From NCBI GenBank assembly GCA_039030125.1, contig JBCCEV010000082.1, forward strand, positions 1 through 19,026: DNA of 19,026 nt. Reading direction: 5' to 3'. The notes beneath the pieces were generated by a model. It was not told the DNA's origin. It saw only the letters and a program-made list of their open reading frames with translations, and did no database searches. The position numbers were made by a program, and so were the translations under genes. The stretch is from JBCCEV01 sp039030125. Lineage in GTDB: Bacteria; Pseudomonadota; Gammaproteobacteria; Ga0077536. Below, piece after piece: positions 7,465 to 15,385 of this stretch. Positions within the stretch are counted from its first letter, which is position 1, and the number at the start of each line of letters is the position of its first letter.

Positions 7465-8625
7465 ATGGCGGCCAAACCTCAAGAAACGCTTAGGCCTGCG
7501 TTGTTTGATGAGCAGGCCTTCGCAGCCTTGCTGAACGATGTCGAACAGCGGCGCGCCGAATTCAAACAGCAACGGCATATCAGCCGGGACATCATCGAAC
7601 GTTTTCGTGAACTTGGTCTATACCGAGCCTTTGTCCCGGAGCAGTTCGGCGGCTCGGCGATGGAACCGATGAAGCTGCTTGAGATTATTGAGCGCACCTG
7701 CGCCGTGGATGGCTCCACCGGTTGGGTGGTGAGTTTCGCGTTCGCGACGAAATATTTAGCTTCTTTACCGGCGCCCACTTTGGCTCAGATCTATGCGCAT
7801 ACGCCCGACATTATTTTCGCGGGCGCGGTTTACCCGTCCCAGTCCGCGGATGTCGTTGATGGTGGCGTGCGGATTTCGGGCCGCTGGGGCTTTGGTAGCG
7901 GCTGCCTGGCCGCGGATCTGTTGGGCGTTGGGATCAGTGTTCCGAGCGGCGACACTTCGGGTTTGCCCTTAATGGCGGTGTTGCCCGCTGATCAGCTTGA
8001 GATCGTCGAGAGCTGGGACACCTTCGGCATGAGCGGTACCGGCAGCCACGAGCTGGTTGCCGACGACGTGTTCGTGCCCAACGATTGGATTTTGGTACGT
8101 GGCGCCCCGGCGACGATTAACACCCCAATCTATCGCTACCCGACGCTGGCTTACTCCGCGCAGGTGTTAGGGGGCTGCGGCCTGGGGATCGCCCGCGGCG
8201 CCTTGGATTACGTTATCGGTATTGCCGGTGGCGCGGTTTCCATCACCGGCGGCGCACCGCTCGGAGAGCGCGCCAACGTGCAAACCCACATTGGCGAGTG
8301 CGAGGCAAAATGGCGTGCCGCGCGGAGTTGGTTTTACGAGCAAACTGAAAACGTGTGGTCGCAAATATTGGCGGGTGAACAAGTGACGCGAGAGGACAAT
8401 ATGGCGCTGCGGCTGAGTTCTTCGCACTGCGCCCGCGTCGGCGCCGAGGTGACCCGGGCGTGCTTTGAAATCACGGGCACACTTGGGATCTTCAATGACA
8501 ACCCGCTCTCTTATGCAGTTCCCGACGCGATGGTCGTTGCCCAGCATGCTTTTCTGGCCGAGGGCTCGTTCACGAATGCGGGCAAGGTGCTGCTCGATCA
8601 TCCCAGGATCCCAGGCTACGACTGA
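7465..8625 (+). CDS. iacA: Flavin-dependent monooxygenase of acyl-CoA dehydrogenase fold (IacA)
   Basis: Group D flavin monooxygenase, predicted to perform the first oxidation of the indole ring of IAA using reduced flavin supplied by a separate reductase. From the ATG at 7465 it is 386 residues: an N-terminal helical domain, a central beta domain with ISGRWGFGSGC and DTFGMSGTGSHELVADDVFVP, and a C-terminal four-helix bundle. It is built like HsaA-type hydroxylases rather than true dehydrogenases. A GTG at 7420 would add 15 residues, but its AAGG is too close to the start, whereas the ATG has GGGGGA about 8 bases upstream. It is the first gene of the rightward iac operon, divergent from iacR. 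No flavin reductase (iacG) is in the window, so the partner must be elsewhere. Confidence 0.88.
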   Translation: MAAKPQETLRPALFDEQAFAALLNDVEQRRAEFKQQRHISRDIIERFRELGLYRAFVPEQFGGSAMEPMKLLEIIERTCAVDGSTGWVVSFAFATKYLASLPAPTLAQIYAHTPDIIFAGAVYPSQSADVVDGGVRISGRWGFGSGCLAADLLGVGISVPSGDTSGLPLMAVLPADQLEIVESWDTFGMSGTGSHELVADDVFVPNDWILVRGAPATINTPIYRYPTLAYSAQVLGGCGLGIARGALDYVIGIAGGAVSITGGAPLGERANVQTHIGECEAKWRAARSWFYEQTENVWSQILAGEQVTREDNMALRLSSSHCARVGAEVTRACFEITGTLGIFNDNPLSYAVPDAMVVAQHAFLAEGSFTNAGKVLLDHPRIPGYD

Positions 8626-8655
8626 ACGTATGCCCGGTGAGCCCTGGATACTTTG

Positions 8656-8796
8656 ATGCAAACCTCATCGCTAACGGCCACCGAACATACCCGCGCGGAA
8701 AATCCAGCTAAGCTGGTGGCCTTGGTGAGTACCTTGGCGTGGAGCCCGCTGACCGCCGCGTTTTGCTGCGGTGGTGAGACGTGCCTGATGAACTAA
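8656..8796 (+). CDS. Candidate 46-residue Cys-rich small protein between iacA and iacB
   Basis: ATG to TAA, 46 residues, starting 30 bases after iacA and overlapping the iacB GTG by 16 bases in another frame. The N-terminal half is polar and the second half hydrophobic (LVALVSTLAWSPLTAAF), ending in CCGGETCLMN with three cysteines (37, 38 and 43). Codon choice looks like the neighbours (mostly G or C at third positions). Arguments against: the Shine-Dalgarno is poor, I recognise no family, and a GC-rich spacer can stay open by chance. It could be a real small metal-binding or leader peptide whose translation is coupled to iacB, or simply a spacer. Confidence 0.35.
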   Translation: MQTSSLTATEHTRAENPAKLVALVSTLAWSPLTAAFCCGGETCLMN

Positions 8797-9185
8797 CTTG
8801 GATGCACCCAATGGCCGAAACCCCTAAAAAGATCCGTACCTTGTTTTGCATCGCGGTCGTACAAGATTTCTTTGCGTTGCCAGCGAGCGAGATCGGCAAA
8901 GTTTGGCAAGCCTTCGGCCAGATGATGGCGCGGATTGATGCGATGGAAGGCGTGGAGATTCTGGGGACACTGGATGACGACGAGACTATGGTCGGCACCT
9001 CGCCGGCCGGTTTCCCTTTTACCGCCTACATCATGGCGGACATGCCCGATCGCGACAGCGTTGTGGCCGCCTGCAACCTGTTTCGAACCATTGAGATCGA
9101 CGAGTATCGTTTGTGGAAATACGTTCGCGTCGAGGCCCGCATGGGTCGGGCTTTGGAAATACCGGCGCTATACGCCAACGACTAG
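8781..9185 (+). CDS. iacB: IacB-like small protein of the IAA cluster
   Basis: Small soluble protein of up to 134 residues with no signal peptide or membrane segment. I give the GTG at 8781 because GGTGG precedes it at a suitable distance; in-frame ATGs at 8802 and 8811 would shorten it by 7 or 10 residues. The assignment to IacB rests mainly on position, directly between iacA and iacI, and on small size, the expected layout of iac operons. The pattern of strands and helices (TLFCIAVVQDFFAL, then VEILGTLDDDETMVG, FTAYIMADMP, YRLWKYVRVEARMG) would suit a dimeric alpha/beta-barrel fold. Its exact reaction is not known to me. It ends 6 bases before iacI, with GAGAG between the genes. Confidence 0.75.
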   Translation: MPDELTWMHPMAETPKKIRTLFCIAVVQDFFALPASEIGKVWQAFGQMMARIDAMEGVEILGTLDDDETMVGTSPAGFPFTAYIMADMPDRDSVVAACNLFRTIEIDEYRLWKYVRVEARMGRALEIPALYAND

Positions 9186-9191
9186 CGAGAG

Positions 9192-9728
9192 ATGAATAAC
9201 GCGAGCGACGAACTCGATCACCTGCGCTCGCGGGTTGCGGCGCTGGAAGCAGAGAGCGCGATCCGGCGATTGGTTGCCAGGTATATGGCGATCTGCGATG
9301 ACCTCACCCCGGAAACCGATCTCACAGAGTTGGCGAGTTTGTTTGCCAGCGGCGCGGTTTGGGAGGGCGCCGGGGACAAATACCGCGACACCTTCGGCGA
9401 GCACCAAGGGCGCGACGCGATCGTGGCCTTCTTGTCGAGCTACTGCTCGCCACAAGCGCACTTTGCGAGCAACGTCCATTTCCTGACCTCCGAATCCCTA
9501 CAAGTCGATGGTGATGGCGCGCGGGGCACCTGGGTGATGCTGCAAACGCCGACCTTCTCCAATACCGAGAGTTTTGTCTTGGCCGCTCGATTGAATCTTG
9601 GTTTCACTTTCGAACAAGGTGCTTGGCGCATTGTTCGATTCGCGACGACGAATTTGTTTGGCCGACCTATCGCCGGGGGGTGGCATAGCAGTGCGCCGAT
9701 CCCAACGCCGGGCAGCACGCATGAATAA
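9192..9728 (+). CDS. iacI: SnoaL/NTF2-like protein (IacI)
   Basis: 178-residue protein of the SnoaL-like NTF2 fold: an N-terminal helix LRSRVAALEAESAIRRLVARYMAICD, then the cone-shaped sheet with ASLFASGAVWEG and a C-terminal EQGAWRIVRF strand. This fold holds many small hydratases, isomerases and hydroxylating enzymes of polyketide and aromatic metabolism. In iac operons IacI lies between iacB and iacC, as here, and is thought to take part in an early step of IAA conversion; its chemistry here cannot be read. GAGAG lies just before the ATG. Its last eight bases (ATGAATAA, 9721-9728) contain the iacC start, a strong sign of translational coupling. Confidence 0.82.
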   Translation: MNNASDELDHLRSRVAALEAESAIRRLVARYMAICDDLTPETDLTELASLFASGAVWEGAGDKYRDTFGEHQGRDAIVAFLSSYCSPQAHFASNVHFLTSESLQVDGDGARGTWVMLQTPTFSNTESFVLAARLNLGFTFEQGAWRIVRFATTNLFGRPIAGGWHSSAPIPTPGSTHE

Positions 9729-10965
9729 CCTTGCCAGTGTCCACTTTGATGTTGACCATCTTGTTAAAGACGATCGCGTGCATACCTCGCTGTATCGGGA
9801 TCCGGATCTCTTTGCGCTGGAGATGGAGAAGATCTTTAACCACACTTGGGTGTGGGTCGCTCACGAGTCGCAGATCCCCGAGCCTGGAGATTTTCTAACG
9901 ACCTATGTCGGTCTGCAATCGGTGATCGTGGTGCGGGACTCCGCCGGGCGCATCAGGGTGTTATTGAACCGCTGCAGGCATCGCGCGGCGACGGTGTGCG
10001 AACAAACGAAAGGACGGGCAACGACTTTTGTTTGTCCCTATCACGGTTGGGGTTACGCGCGCGACGGTGAGCTTAAAGGTGTGCCGATGGCCGAGAGCTA
10101 TGGCGAGGATCTCGACAAACAAGCGCTGTCGCTAGTTCCCTTGCGGGTTGATACCTACGCGGGGCTCGTATTCGCGAGTTTTGATCATAGCGTCCCGTCG
10201 CTCGACACGTTCCTTGGTGCGGCGAAGCCGTGGATCGATTTATTCATGAAACAAGGCGGCGGCTATCCGGTCGGTATTGCCGGGGAGCACAAATTTCGAT
10301 TTCCAGGAAACTGGAAAATCCAGCTTGAGAACACCACCGATGCCTATCATTTCCCCATCGTGCATCGCTCGTTCTTGAATTCGCTCGACGCCCAGGCCAG
10401 CGATCTCTTTTCGTTTCTCGATGGCGACGGTTTCGTCGAAGATCTGGGCAATGGCCACAGCGTCATGGTGATGATCCCTGAGCTGGTTGATCTGGAAGCC
10501 GAGCTTGAGGCGCCGGTGCCCGATCGGTTCGCCCAGCTCGCCCGCGAGCTGTCCCAGGAGCACGACAACGCAACGGTTCGCCGCATCGTGCGCGCGGTGG
10601 GCGGTAGCGGCTTCAACGTTAATCTTTTCCCGAATCTCGCCTGTTCGATGGCGTTCTTTCGGGTGCTGCGCCCGATCAACGTGGCCGAGACCGAGATCCG
10701 GCACGTGGCGATAGAAATGGCCGGTGGCCCTGCTGCAGCCAACCGACAGCGACTGCGCTTGCATGAGTTGTTTCAAGGGCCGATGGGATTTGGCAGTCCC
10801 GACGATGCCGAGGCCTGGGAGCGGGTTCAGCGTGGCGCGCAGGGTGGGGAGGATCTGTGGATTATGCTCAATCGCGACATGGCCGGTGGCGATCGCGGCA
10901 ACGTCAGCGCCGAAACCGGCATGCGGGCGGCTTATCAGATGTGGAAGCGGATGATGTCTGCGTGA
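9721..10965 (+). CDS. iacC: Rieske non-heme iron dioxygenase, large (alpha) subunit (IacC)
   Basis: 414-residue oxygenase alpha subunit predicted to dihydroxylate or cleave the aromatic intermediate of IAA degradation with O2. The Rieske [2Fe-2S] ligands are complete: Cys85-X-His87 and Cys105-X2-His108 (CPYHGWGY). The catalytic iron site has the bridging Asp207 and ligands His210 and His215 in TTDAYHFPIVH; the third carboxylate is probably in GSPDDAEAWERVQ near the C-terminus. I start at the ATG at 9721, overlapping iacI by eight bases, because the longer frame to 9598 runs through iacI and adds no Rieske-like sequence. Its stop overlaps the iacD start (GTGA). It needs an electron-transfer reductase (iacF), not in the window. 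Confidence 0.94.
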   Translation: MNNLASVHFDVDHLVKDDRVHTSLYRDPDLFALEMEKIFNHTWVWVAHESQIPEPGDFLTTYVGLQSVIVVRDSAGRIRVLLNRCRHRAATVCEQTKGRATTFVCPYHGWGYARDGELKGVPMAESYGEDLDKQALSLVPLRVDTYAGLVFASFDHSVPSLDTFLGAAKPWIDLFMKQGGGYPVGIAGEHKFRFPGNWKIQLENTTDAYHFPIVHRSFLNSLDAQASDLFSFLDGDGFVEDLGNGHSVMVMIPELVDLEAELEAPVPDRFAQLARELSQEHDNATVRRIVRAVGGSGFNVNLFPNLACSMAFFRVLRPINVAETEIRHVAIEMAGGPAAANRQRLRLHELFQGPMGFGSPDDAEAWERVQRGAQGGEDLWIMLNRDMAGGDRGNVSAETGMRAAYQMWKRMMSA

Positions 10966-11441
10966 GTGCCGCAATCAGTATTTACGAAGCCGCCGAGTTC
11001 CTGTGGCGGGAGGCAGATCTGCTTGACCATCGCGCCTACGAAGATTGGCTTGAACTGTGGTCACCGCAAGGGATGTACATTGTTCCAACGGAATACGAAA
11101 CGGATGCGTTTGAAGATTCGTTGAACTATGTGTTCGACGATGATCAACTCCGCCGCCAGAGGGTGGCGCGCTTGACCAGCCGCTACTCGATTTCCGCGGC
11201 CTCGGCGGCCCGCACGGTGCGCACCGTTTCGCGGTTTGTTGCCAAGGGAACCTCCGCCGGGGGGTTGCAGTTGCGCGCGGCTCAACATTTGATTGAGTAC
11301 CGGCGGGAAATCACCCGGACTTTGGCTGCCGATCTTGAGGTGTCGCTGATTTCTGATGCTGGGGAACTCAAGCTAGCGCGCAAAGTGGTGCGTTTGATTA
11401 ACTGCGACGATGCCTTGCATGGGATCGGATATTTGTTGTGA
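10962..11441 (+). CDS. iacD: Rieske dioxygenase small (beta) subunit (IacD)
   Basis: 159-residue beta subunit of an aromatic-ring-hydroxylating dioxygenase, with the NTF2-like fold and the usual length. Recognisable pieces are FLWREADLLDHRAYEDWLELW at the N-terminus (positions 13-33), followed by GMYIVP, the central DDDQLRRQRVARL helix and the SRFV strand. It supports the structure of the IacC alpha subunit. The start is a GTG at 10962 that overlaps the iacC stop as GTGA, and its own end overlaps iacE in the same way, so iacC, iacD and iacE are translationally coupled. A longer frame reaching back to 10857 lies within iacC and is not the real N-terminus. Confidence 0.9.
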   Translation: MSAAISIYEAAEFLWREADLLDHRAYEDWLELWSPQGMYIVPTEYETDAFEDSLNYVFDDDQLRRQRVARLTSRYSISAASAARTVRTVSRFVAKGTSAGGLQLRAAQHLIEYRREITRTLAADLEVSLISDAGELKLARKVVRLINCDDALHGIGYLL

Positions 11442-12187
11442 GCAGCGATGCGCGAATCGCCGTAGTCACTGGTGCGGCGCGAGGTCTGGGGGCGGTGCTT
11501 GCCACAGTGTTTGGTCACAACGACTACCGCGTGTTAGTGACCGATGTCGACCTTGCGGGTGCTGAGCAAGTGTCCTCGATGATTGACCCATTAGGGCAGC
11601 GCGCTCACGCACTGCAAGTCGATGTGAGCAATCGCGAAGATTTCGAGCTCGCGTTGAGCACGGCGAATGAGGCGTTCGGTGGGGTATCGGTGTTGATCAA
11701 CAATGCGGCGGTGACGAAAACCACGCCGGTTTTCGAGATCACGCAACAAGAATTCGATGAGGTGTTGGCGATTAATCTTGGTGGTGTGTTTTCCGGCTGC
11801 CAAGTCTTTGGCTCGGCATTCAAAGCCCAGGGCTATGGGCGGATCGTCAACATCGCATCCCTCGCCGGCCAGCATGGCGGCACAGCCACGGGCGCGCATT
11901 ACGCGGCGTCGAAAGGCGCTGTGATCACCTTAACCAAAGTATTCGCGCGCGAATTAGCGGCCTCGGGCGTTACGGTGAACGCGATCTCCCCGGGGCCACT
12001 TGATGTGCCGCTGGTTCATGAACTGCTCCCTGCCGATACGTTGCAGGGACTCATCTCCGCGATACCGACGGGCGAGCTTGGCAAGCCGCAATTCATTGCG
12101 CAAATCGCCCTGCTCTTAGCCTCGCCGGAGGCGACATCAATCACCGGCGCAACCATTGATGCCAACAGCGGCCTCTACGTCCGCTGA
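11438..12187 (+). CDS. iacE: Short-chain dehydrogenase/reductase (IacE)
   Basis: 249-residue classical SDR. The nucleotide motif TGAARGLG is at residues 11-18, NNAA at 88-91, and the catalytic Ser141, Tyr155 and Lys159 (YAASK) are all present. Asp36 and Asp38 after the second strand suggest NAD(H) preference. In iac pathways IacE is an SDR acting on the hydroxylated or oxidised indole-acetate product formed after IacA, leading to dioxindole-3-acetate; here it follows iacD with a GTGA overlap. After it, where iacF and iacG would be expected, a nitronate-monooxygenase-like gene follows instead. Confidence 0.9.
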   Translation: MSSDARIAVVTGAARGLGAVLATVFGHNDYRVLVTDVDLAGAEQVSSMIDPLGQRAHALQVDVSNREDFELALSTANEAFGGVSVLINNAAVTKTTPVFEITQQEFDEVLAINLGGVFSGCQVFGSAFKAQGYGRIVNIASLAGQHGGTATGAHYAASKGAVITLTKVFARELAASGVTVNAISPGPLDVPLVHELLPADTLQGLISAIPTGELGKPQFIAQIALLLASPEATSITGATIDANSGLYVR

Positions 12188-12208
12188 CTTAGCTTAAGTT
12201 GAGGGACA

Positions 12209-13192
12209 ATGATGAGTAACAATTTACTAGCGGATTTTGAGGTGAAGGTACCGGTTCTCAATGCTGGTATGGGTGGTGGTTTGGCGGGCCCGACGCTGGT
12301 GTCAGCGGTTTCTAACAAGGGCGGTTTGGGTGTCCTTGGCACGGGTGCATGCCCACCGCCGTTGGTGCACGAGATGGTCAAGCAGACTCGCGAACTCACC
12401 GGGCGGCCCTTTGGTGCGAACATTATTTTGCCGATGTCCGATGGCAGTGATGTGACCGCGGTGTTTGATGAGCAAGTGCCACTGCTGGTGGTTTTCTGGG
12501 GCGATCCGCAACCTTACGTCGCCGATGCACATCGGCGTGGAATGAAACTCGCTGTTCAAGTTGGCAATGCTGACGAGGCGTCGCAGGCCGCCGACGCCGG
12601 CGTTGACGGGATCATCATTCAAGGCACGCAAGCCGGCGGGCATTGCAAAGCGGAGACATTGCTGGCTGATAGTCTTGAGCAGACACTAAGCGCGGTTAAC
12701 GGTGTCGGGGTGATCGCCGCGGGCGGGATCGCCACCGGGCAGGGCGTGCATGACGCGCTAGCGCAAGGTGCGATCGGTGTGTCGATGGGCACGCGCTTTC
12801 TCGCCACGCAAGAAGCGCAAGCCGCTAGCGAATACAAGGAAGCGATTGTGGCGGCGAAATCGAGCGACACGGTGCTGACTAAAATGTTTGATCTCGGCTG
12901 GCCCGACGCGGCGCATCGGGTGATCCGCAACGAGACCTACGATCGCTGGTTGAGCGACGGTGAAAAACCCAGTGGTGAGCGGCCTGGTGAAGGCGAGATC
13001 GTTGGCGAAGTTGCGTGGGGCGAGGGCATTGAAGTGCCGCGTTACGCGGTTTTTCCCGCCATCACGGATTTCCGCGGCGAGGTGGCGAACACGGCGCTTT
13101 ACGCCGGCGAGTCGGTCGATGACATTGAATCGCTGCTGTCCACCGAAGCGGTCATGGACCAACTCATCGGCGAACTCAAAGCCGCACGCTAG
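12209..13192 (+). CDS. Nitronate monooxygenase-family FMN protein (2-nitropropane dioxygenase-like)
   Basis: 327-residue TIM-barrel flavoprotein. Features of the family are PVLNAGMGGGLAGPTL near the start, the active-site motif AGGH (residues 142-145), the phosphate loop AAGGIATGQGV and GVSMGTRFLAT. AGGH with His145 as the likely base is typical of the nitronate monooxygenase/FabK superfamily; a true nitronate substrate is not implied, since many members are flavin oxidoreductases of unknown substrate. GAGGGA lies just before the tandem ATGs (12209 and 12212). It starts 21 bases after iacE on the same strand, so it is probably part of the same transcript. Confidence 0.87.
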   Translation: MMSNNLLADFEVKVPVLNAGMGGGLAGPTLVSAVSNKGGLGVLGTGACPPPLVHEMVKQTRELTGRPFGANIILPMSDGSDVTAVFDEQVPLLVVFWGDPQPYVADAHRRGMKLAVQVGNADEASQAADAGVDGIIIQGTQAGGHCKAETLLADSLEQTLSAVNGVGVIAAGGIATGQGVHDALAQGAIGVSMGTRFLATQEAQAASEYKEAIVAAKSSDTVLTKMFDLGWPDAAHRVIRNETYDRWLSDGEKPSGERPGEGEIVGEVAWGEGIEVPRYAVFPAITDFRGEVANTALYAGESVDDIESLLSTEAVMDQLIGELKAAR

Positions 13193-13219
13193 CTGTCGCC
13201 CAGGATCTGCATGCGCACG

Positions 13220-13270
13220 AACGAAGTGTTATCTTTCCCAGCGAGGTTTTGACGCCCTCAGCACTTCGTT
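13220..13270. repeat. Perfect 9-base inverted repeat upstream of the EamA gene
   Basis: AACGAAGTG (13220-13228) and CACTTCGTT (13262-13270) are perfectly complementary, extendable inward by a T-G and a T-A pair, with about 29 bases between. It lies in the 95-base gap between the flavoprotein gene and the transporter, ending 17 bases before the transporter ATG. No T-run follows. It could be a regulator-binding dyad or an RNA stem that affects the transporter's ribosome-binding site. Confidence 0.45.
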
Positions 13271-13287
13271 TCCTCAGCGGTAGAGAT

Positions 13288-14211
13288 ATGACTCGCTTTT
13301 TCGTCGCGGCCCTAGGGCTTGACGCGCCAGGTACTTACCGCACGGCGTTGTTAACGACGTTGGCGATGTTGGCGTTTGCCGCGAATTCTTTGCTGTGCCG
13401 TCTGGCGCTTCGCGACGATGCGATTGATCCGGCGAGTTTCGCTTCGGCCCGCGTGATCGCAGGGGCGCTCACCCTCGTGCTGATCGCCCTACCGCGCTGG
13501 CGTCGGCATGTCGCGCCCAAACCGAACTGGTGGGCGACGGCAATGTTGTTCGCCTACATGGTTTGTTTCTCGTTTTCTTATCTAACGCTGAACGCGGGTA
13601 CTGGCGCTTTGATTCTGTTTGGTGCGGTCCAAATCACAATGTTCGTCGTCGCCCTGCGAGCGGGTGAGACTTTTGCACCAATGGCGTGGACAGGTTTTCT
13701 CTTAGCCGTGTCCGGCATGATTTATTTGGTGTTACCCGGTCTCGCCGCGCCCGATCCAATGGGCGCCGCCCTAATGGCGATCGCGGGCTTAGCGTGGGGG
13801 CTCTACACCTGGTTCGGCAGACGTGTTCTTGACCCCTTGGAAGGCACGGCAATGAATTTTATCTACGCGGTCCCGCCGGTGATCGTTGGCAGCGTGATGT
13901 TCGTTGATGTGTTTAATGTTTCACCAGTGGGTTTGGTGCTGGCAGCGCTGTCGGGCGCCGTCACCTCGGGCTTGGGTTACGCCATCTGGTATACCGCGGT
14001 GAAAGGTTTGAACGGGACGACTGCCGCTACCGTTCAGTTGTCGGTGCCAGTCATTGCCGCATTTGGCGGATTGGCATTACTGGCGGAGCCCCTGACGCTG
14101 CGTTTGATGGTTGCATCACTGGCCACGTTAGGCGGGATCGCCATCGTGCTGCTGCAAAAGCCCAAGAAGGCAGAACAGGAAGTCTTTCTCGAAGCCGGGA
14201 TCAACATTTAG
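13288..14211 (+). CDS. EamA/DMT superfamily transporter
   Basis: 307-residue integral membrane protein with about ten hydrophobic helices arranged as two repeated EamA domains, so a drug/metabolite exporter or importer in the inner membrane. The start is taken as the ATG at 13288, which has GGTAGAG 2 bases upstream; an in-frame TTG at 13249 would add 13 residues without a ribosome-binding site. Family features include the LAMLAFAANSLLCRLAL first helix, FASARVIAGALTLVLIALP, a central helix around GLAWGLYTWFGRR, and a second-repeat end with ALLAEPLTLRLMVASLATLGGIAIVLL. It sits between a flavoprotein and a CoA-transferase and could carry the pathway's substrate or product; this is not determinable. 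Confidence 0.9.
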   Translation: MTRFFVAALGLDAPGTYRTALLTTLAMLAFAANSLLCRLALRDDAIDPASFASARVIAGALTLVLIALPRWRRHVAPKPNWWATAMLFAYMVCFSFSYLTLNAGTGALILFGAVQITMFVVALRAGETFAPMAWTGFLLAVSGMIYLVLPGLAAPDPMGAALMAIAGLAWGLYTWFGRRVLDPLEGTAMNFIYAVPPVIVGSVMFVDVFNVSPVGLVLAALSGAVTSGLGYAIWYTAVKGLNGTTAATVQLSVPVIAAFGGLALLAEPLTLRLMVASLATLGGIAIVLLQKPKKAEQEVFLEAGINI

Positions 14212-14227
14212 TTGGGTCGTTTTTTAA

Positions 14228-15385
14228 ATGAAACTTGACGGAATTCGCGTGCTCGACTTGTCACGCTTCTTACCCGGTCCCTACATCGGGCTGGTGATGG
14301 CCGATCACGGGGCCGAGGTCATTAAAGTCGAGAGCTTTGACGGTGAGCCGACGCGCCATTTAGGTCCGCCGGTAAAGGGGCACCCGGTGTATTTCCGCAA
14401 CACCCAGCGCGGCAAAAAAAGTCTGCGTTTGAATCTAAAGGCGCCTGAGGGCGTTGAGATTTTCTTGCAGCTCGCTGACGAGGCCGACGTGATCATCGAT
14501 TCGTTCCGCCCTGGCGTGGTCGACAAACTGGGTATTGGTTACAACGCGGTGCGCGCGCGTAATCCGGGCATCGTTTACTGTTCCATATCGGCGTTTGGGC
14601 AAACGGGTTCCATGGCCCAGCGGCCCTCGCATGATATGGGCGCGCAGGCACTTACCGGCGTTTTAAGCCTTGGACAAACCGATGGTAAGCCGCCCTCGTT
14701 GCCCACCACCCCGATCGCCGACATCGCGCAGGGTTCGCTGGCACTGGTCGGCATTGTGATGGCGCTTTACCGCCGCGCTCAAACTGGTGAAGGCGATTTG
14801 ATCGATATGGCGATGACCGATGCGCTAATGTCTTGGCAACCCCACATCATTAGCGACGTGATCGCCAATGAGCGAGCGCCCGAGCTTCATAATGAACGGC
14901 TTTACGGTGGCGCGGCTTTCTACAACGTCTATCGCACTAAGGATGATCGGCATTTAGTGCTGTCCGGGGCGGAAATGAACTTCGTTGAAAATCTGCTTAA
15001 CGCGCTAGAAAGGCCTGATTTGATTGATTTGTGTCGCCAACCCTGGGGCGCCGCGCAAGATCCGGTGAAAGATTTTTTGAGCGCCACCTTTGCGACCAAA
15101 ACCTTGAACGAATGGCGCACTTGGATGGAAGACGTGCGGGTTTGCTATGCACCGGTACTCGACCTGCATGAAGGGTGGCACGAGCCTTATCTTAGGGAAC
15201 GCGGGATCATTTCGACGGGTGCCGATGGCGTGGAGCGACTCGATACACCGGTGCGCTACCGTGAAGAACCCGGCGGGCCGTCGGATCAACTGTCCGAGCT
15301 TGGCGAGGACACCGACGCAATCTTGGAACGCTTGGGTTACACCAGCGAGCAACGGCAGCAGCTTCGCGACGCGGGGGTTTGTTAA
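14228..15385 (+). CDS. Class III (CaiB/BaiF family) acyl-CoA transferase
   Basis: 385-residue family III CoA-transferase that moves CoA between two carboxylic acids through an aspartyl anhydride/thioester. The N-terminal half has GIRVLDLSRFLPGPYIGLVM, the ADHGAEVIKVE segment and NLKAPEG. The likely catalytic aspartate is Asp165 in TPIADIAQG, close to Asp169 of formyl-CoA transferase. YCSISAFGQTGS and RRAQTGEGDLIDMAMTDALM are also diagnostic. It starts 16 bases after the transporter with only a weak ribosome-binding site, and its stop shares a base with the next start (TAATG). Substrate unknown; it could activate an organic acid downstream of the iac pathway. Confidence 0.91.
   Translation: MKLDGIRVLDLSRFLPGPYIGLVMADHGAEVIKVESFDGEPTRHLGPPVKGHPVYFRNTQRGKKSLRLNLKAPEGVEIFLQLADEADVIIDSFRPGVVDKLGIGYNAVRARNPGIVYCSISAFGQTGSMAQRPSHDMGAQALTGVLSLGQTDGKPPSLPTTPIADIAQGSLALVGIVMALYRRAQTGEGDLIDMAMTDALMSWQPHIISDVIANERAPELHNERLYGGAAFYNVYRTKDDRHLVLSGAEMNFVENLLNALERPDLIDLCRQPWGAAQDPVKDFLSATFATKTLNEWRTWMEDVRVCYAPVLDLHEGWHEPYLRERGIISTGADGVERLDTPVRYREEPGGPSDQLSELGEDTDAILERLGYTSEQRQQLRDAGVC

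Noticed and set aside
9598..9720. A longer N-terminus for the Rieske alpha subunit
   Set aside because: This stretch lies wholly inside iacI, and the ATG at 9721 gives a normal-length protein with classic start-stop overlap.
10240..10974. A 244-residue minus-strand open frame opposite iacC
   Set aside because: It is a shadow of the Rieske oxygenase gene; high GC at third codon positions commonly leaves such antisense frames open.
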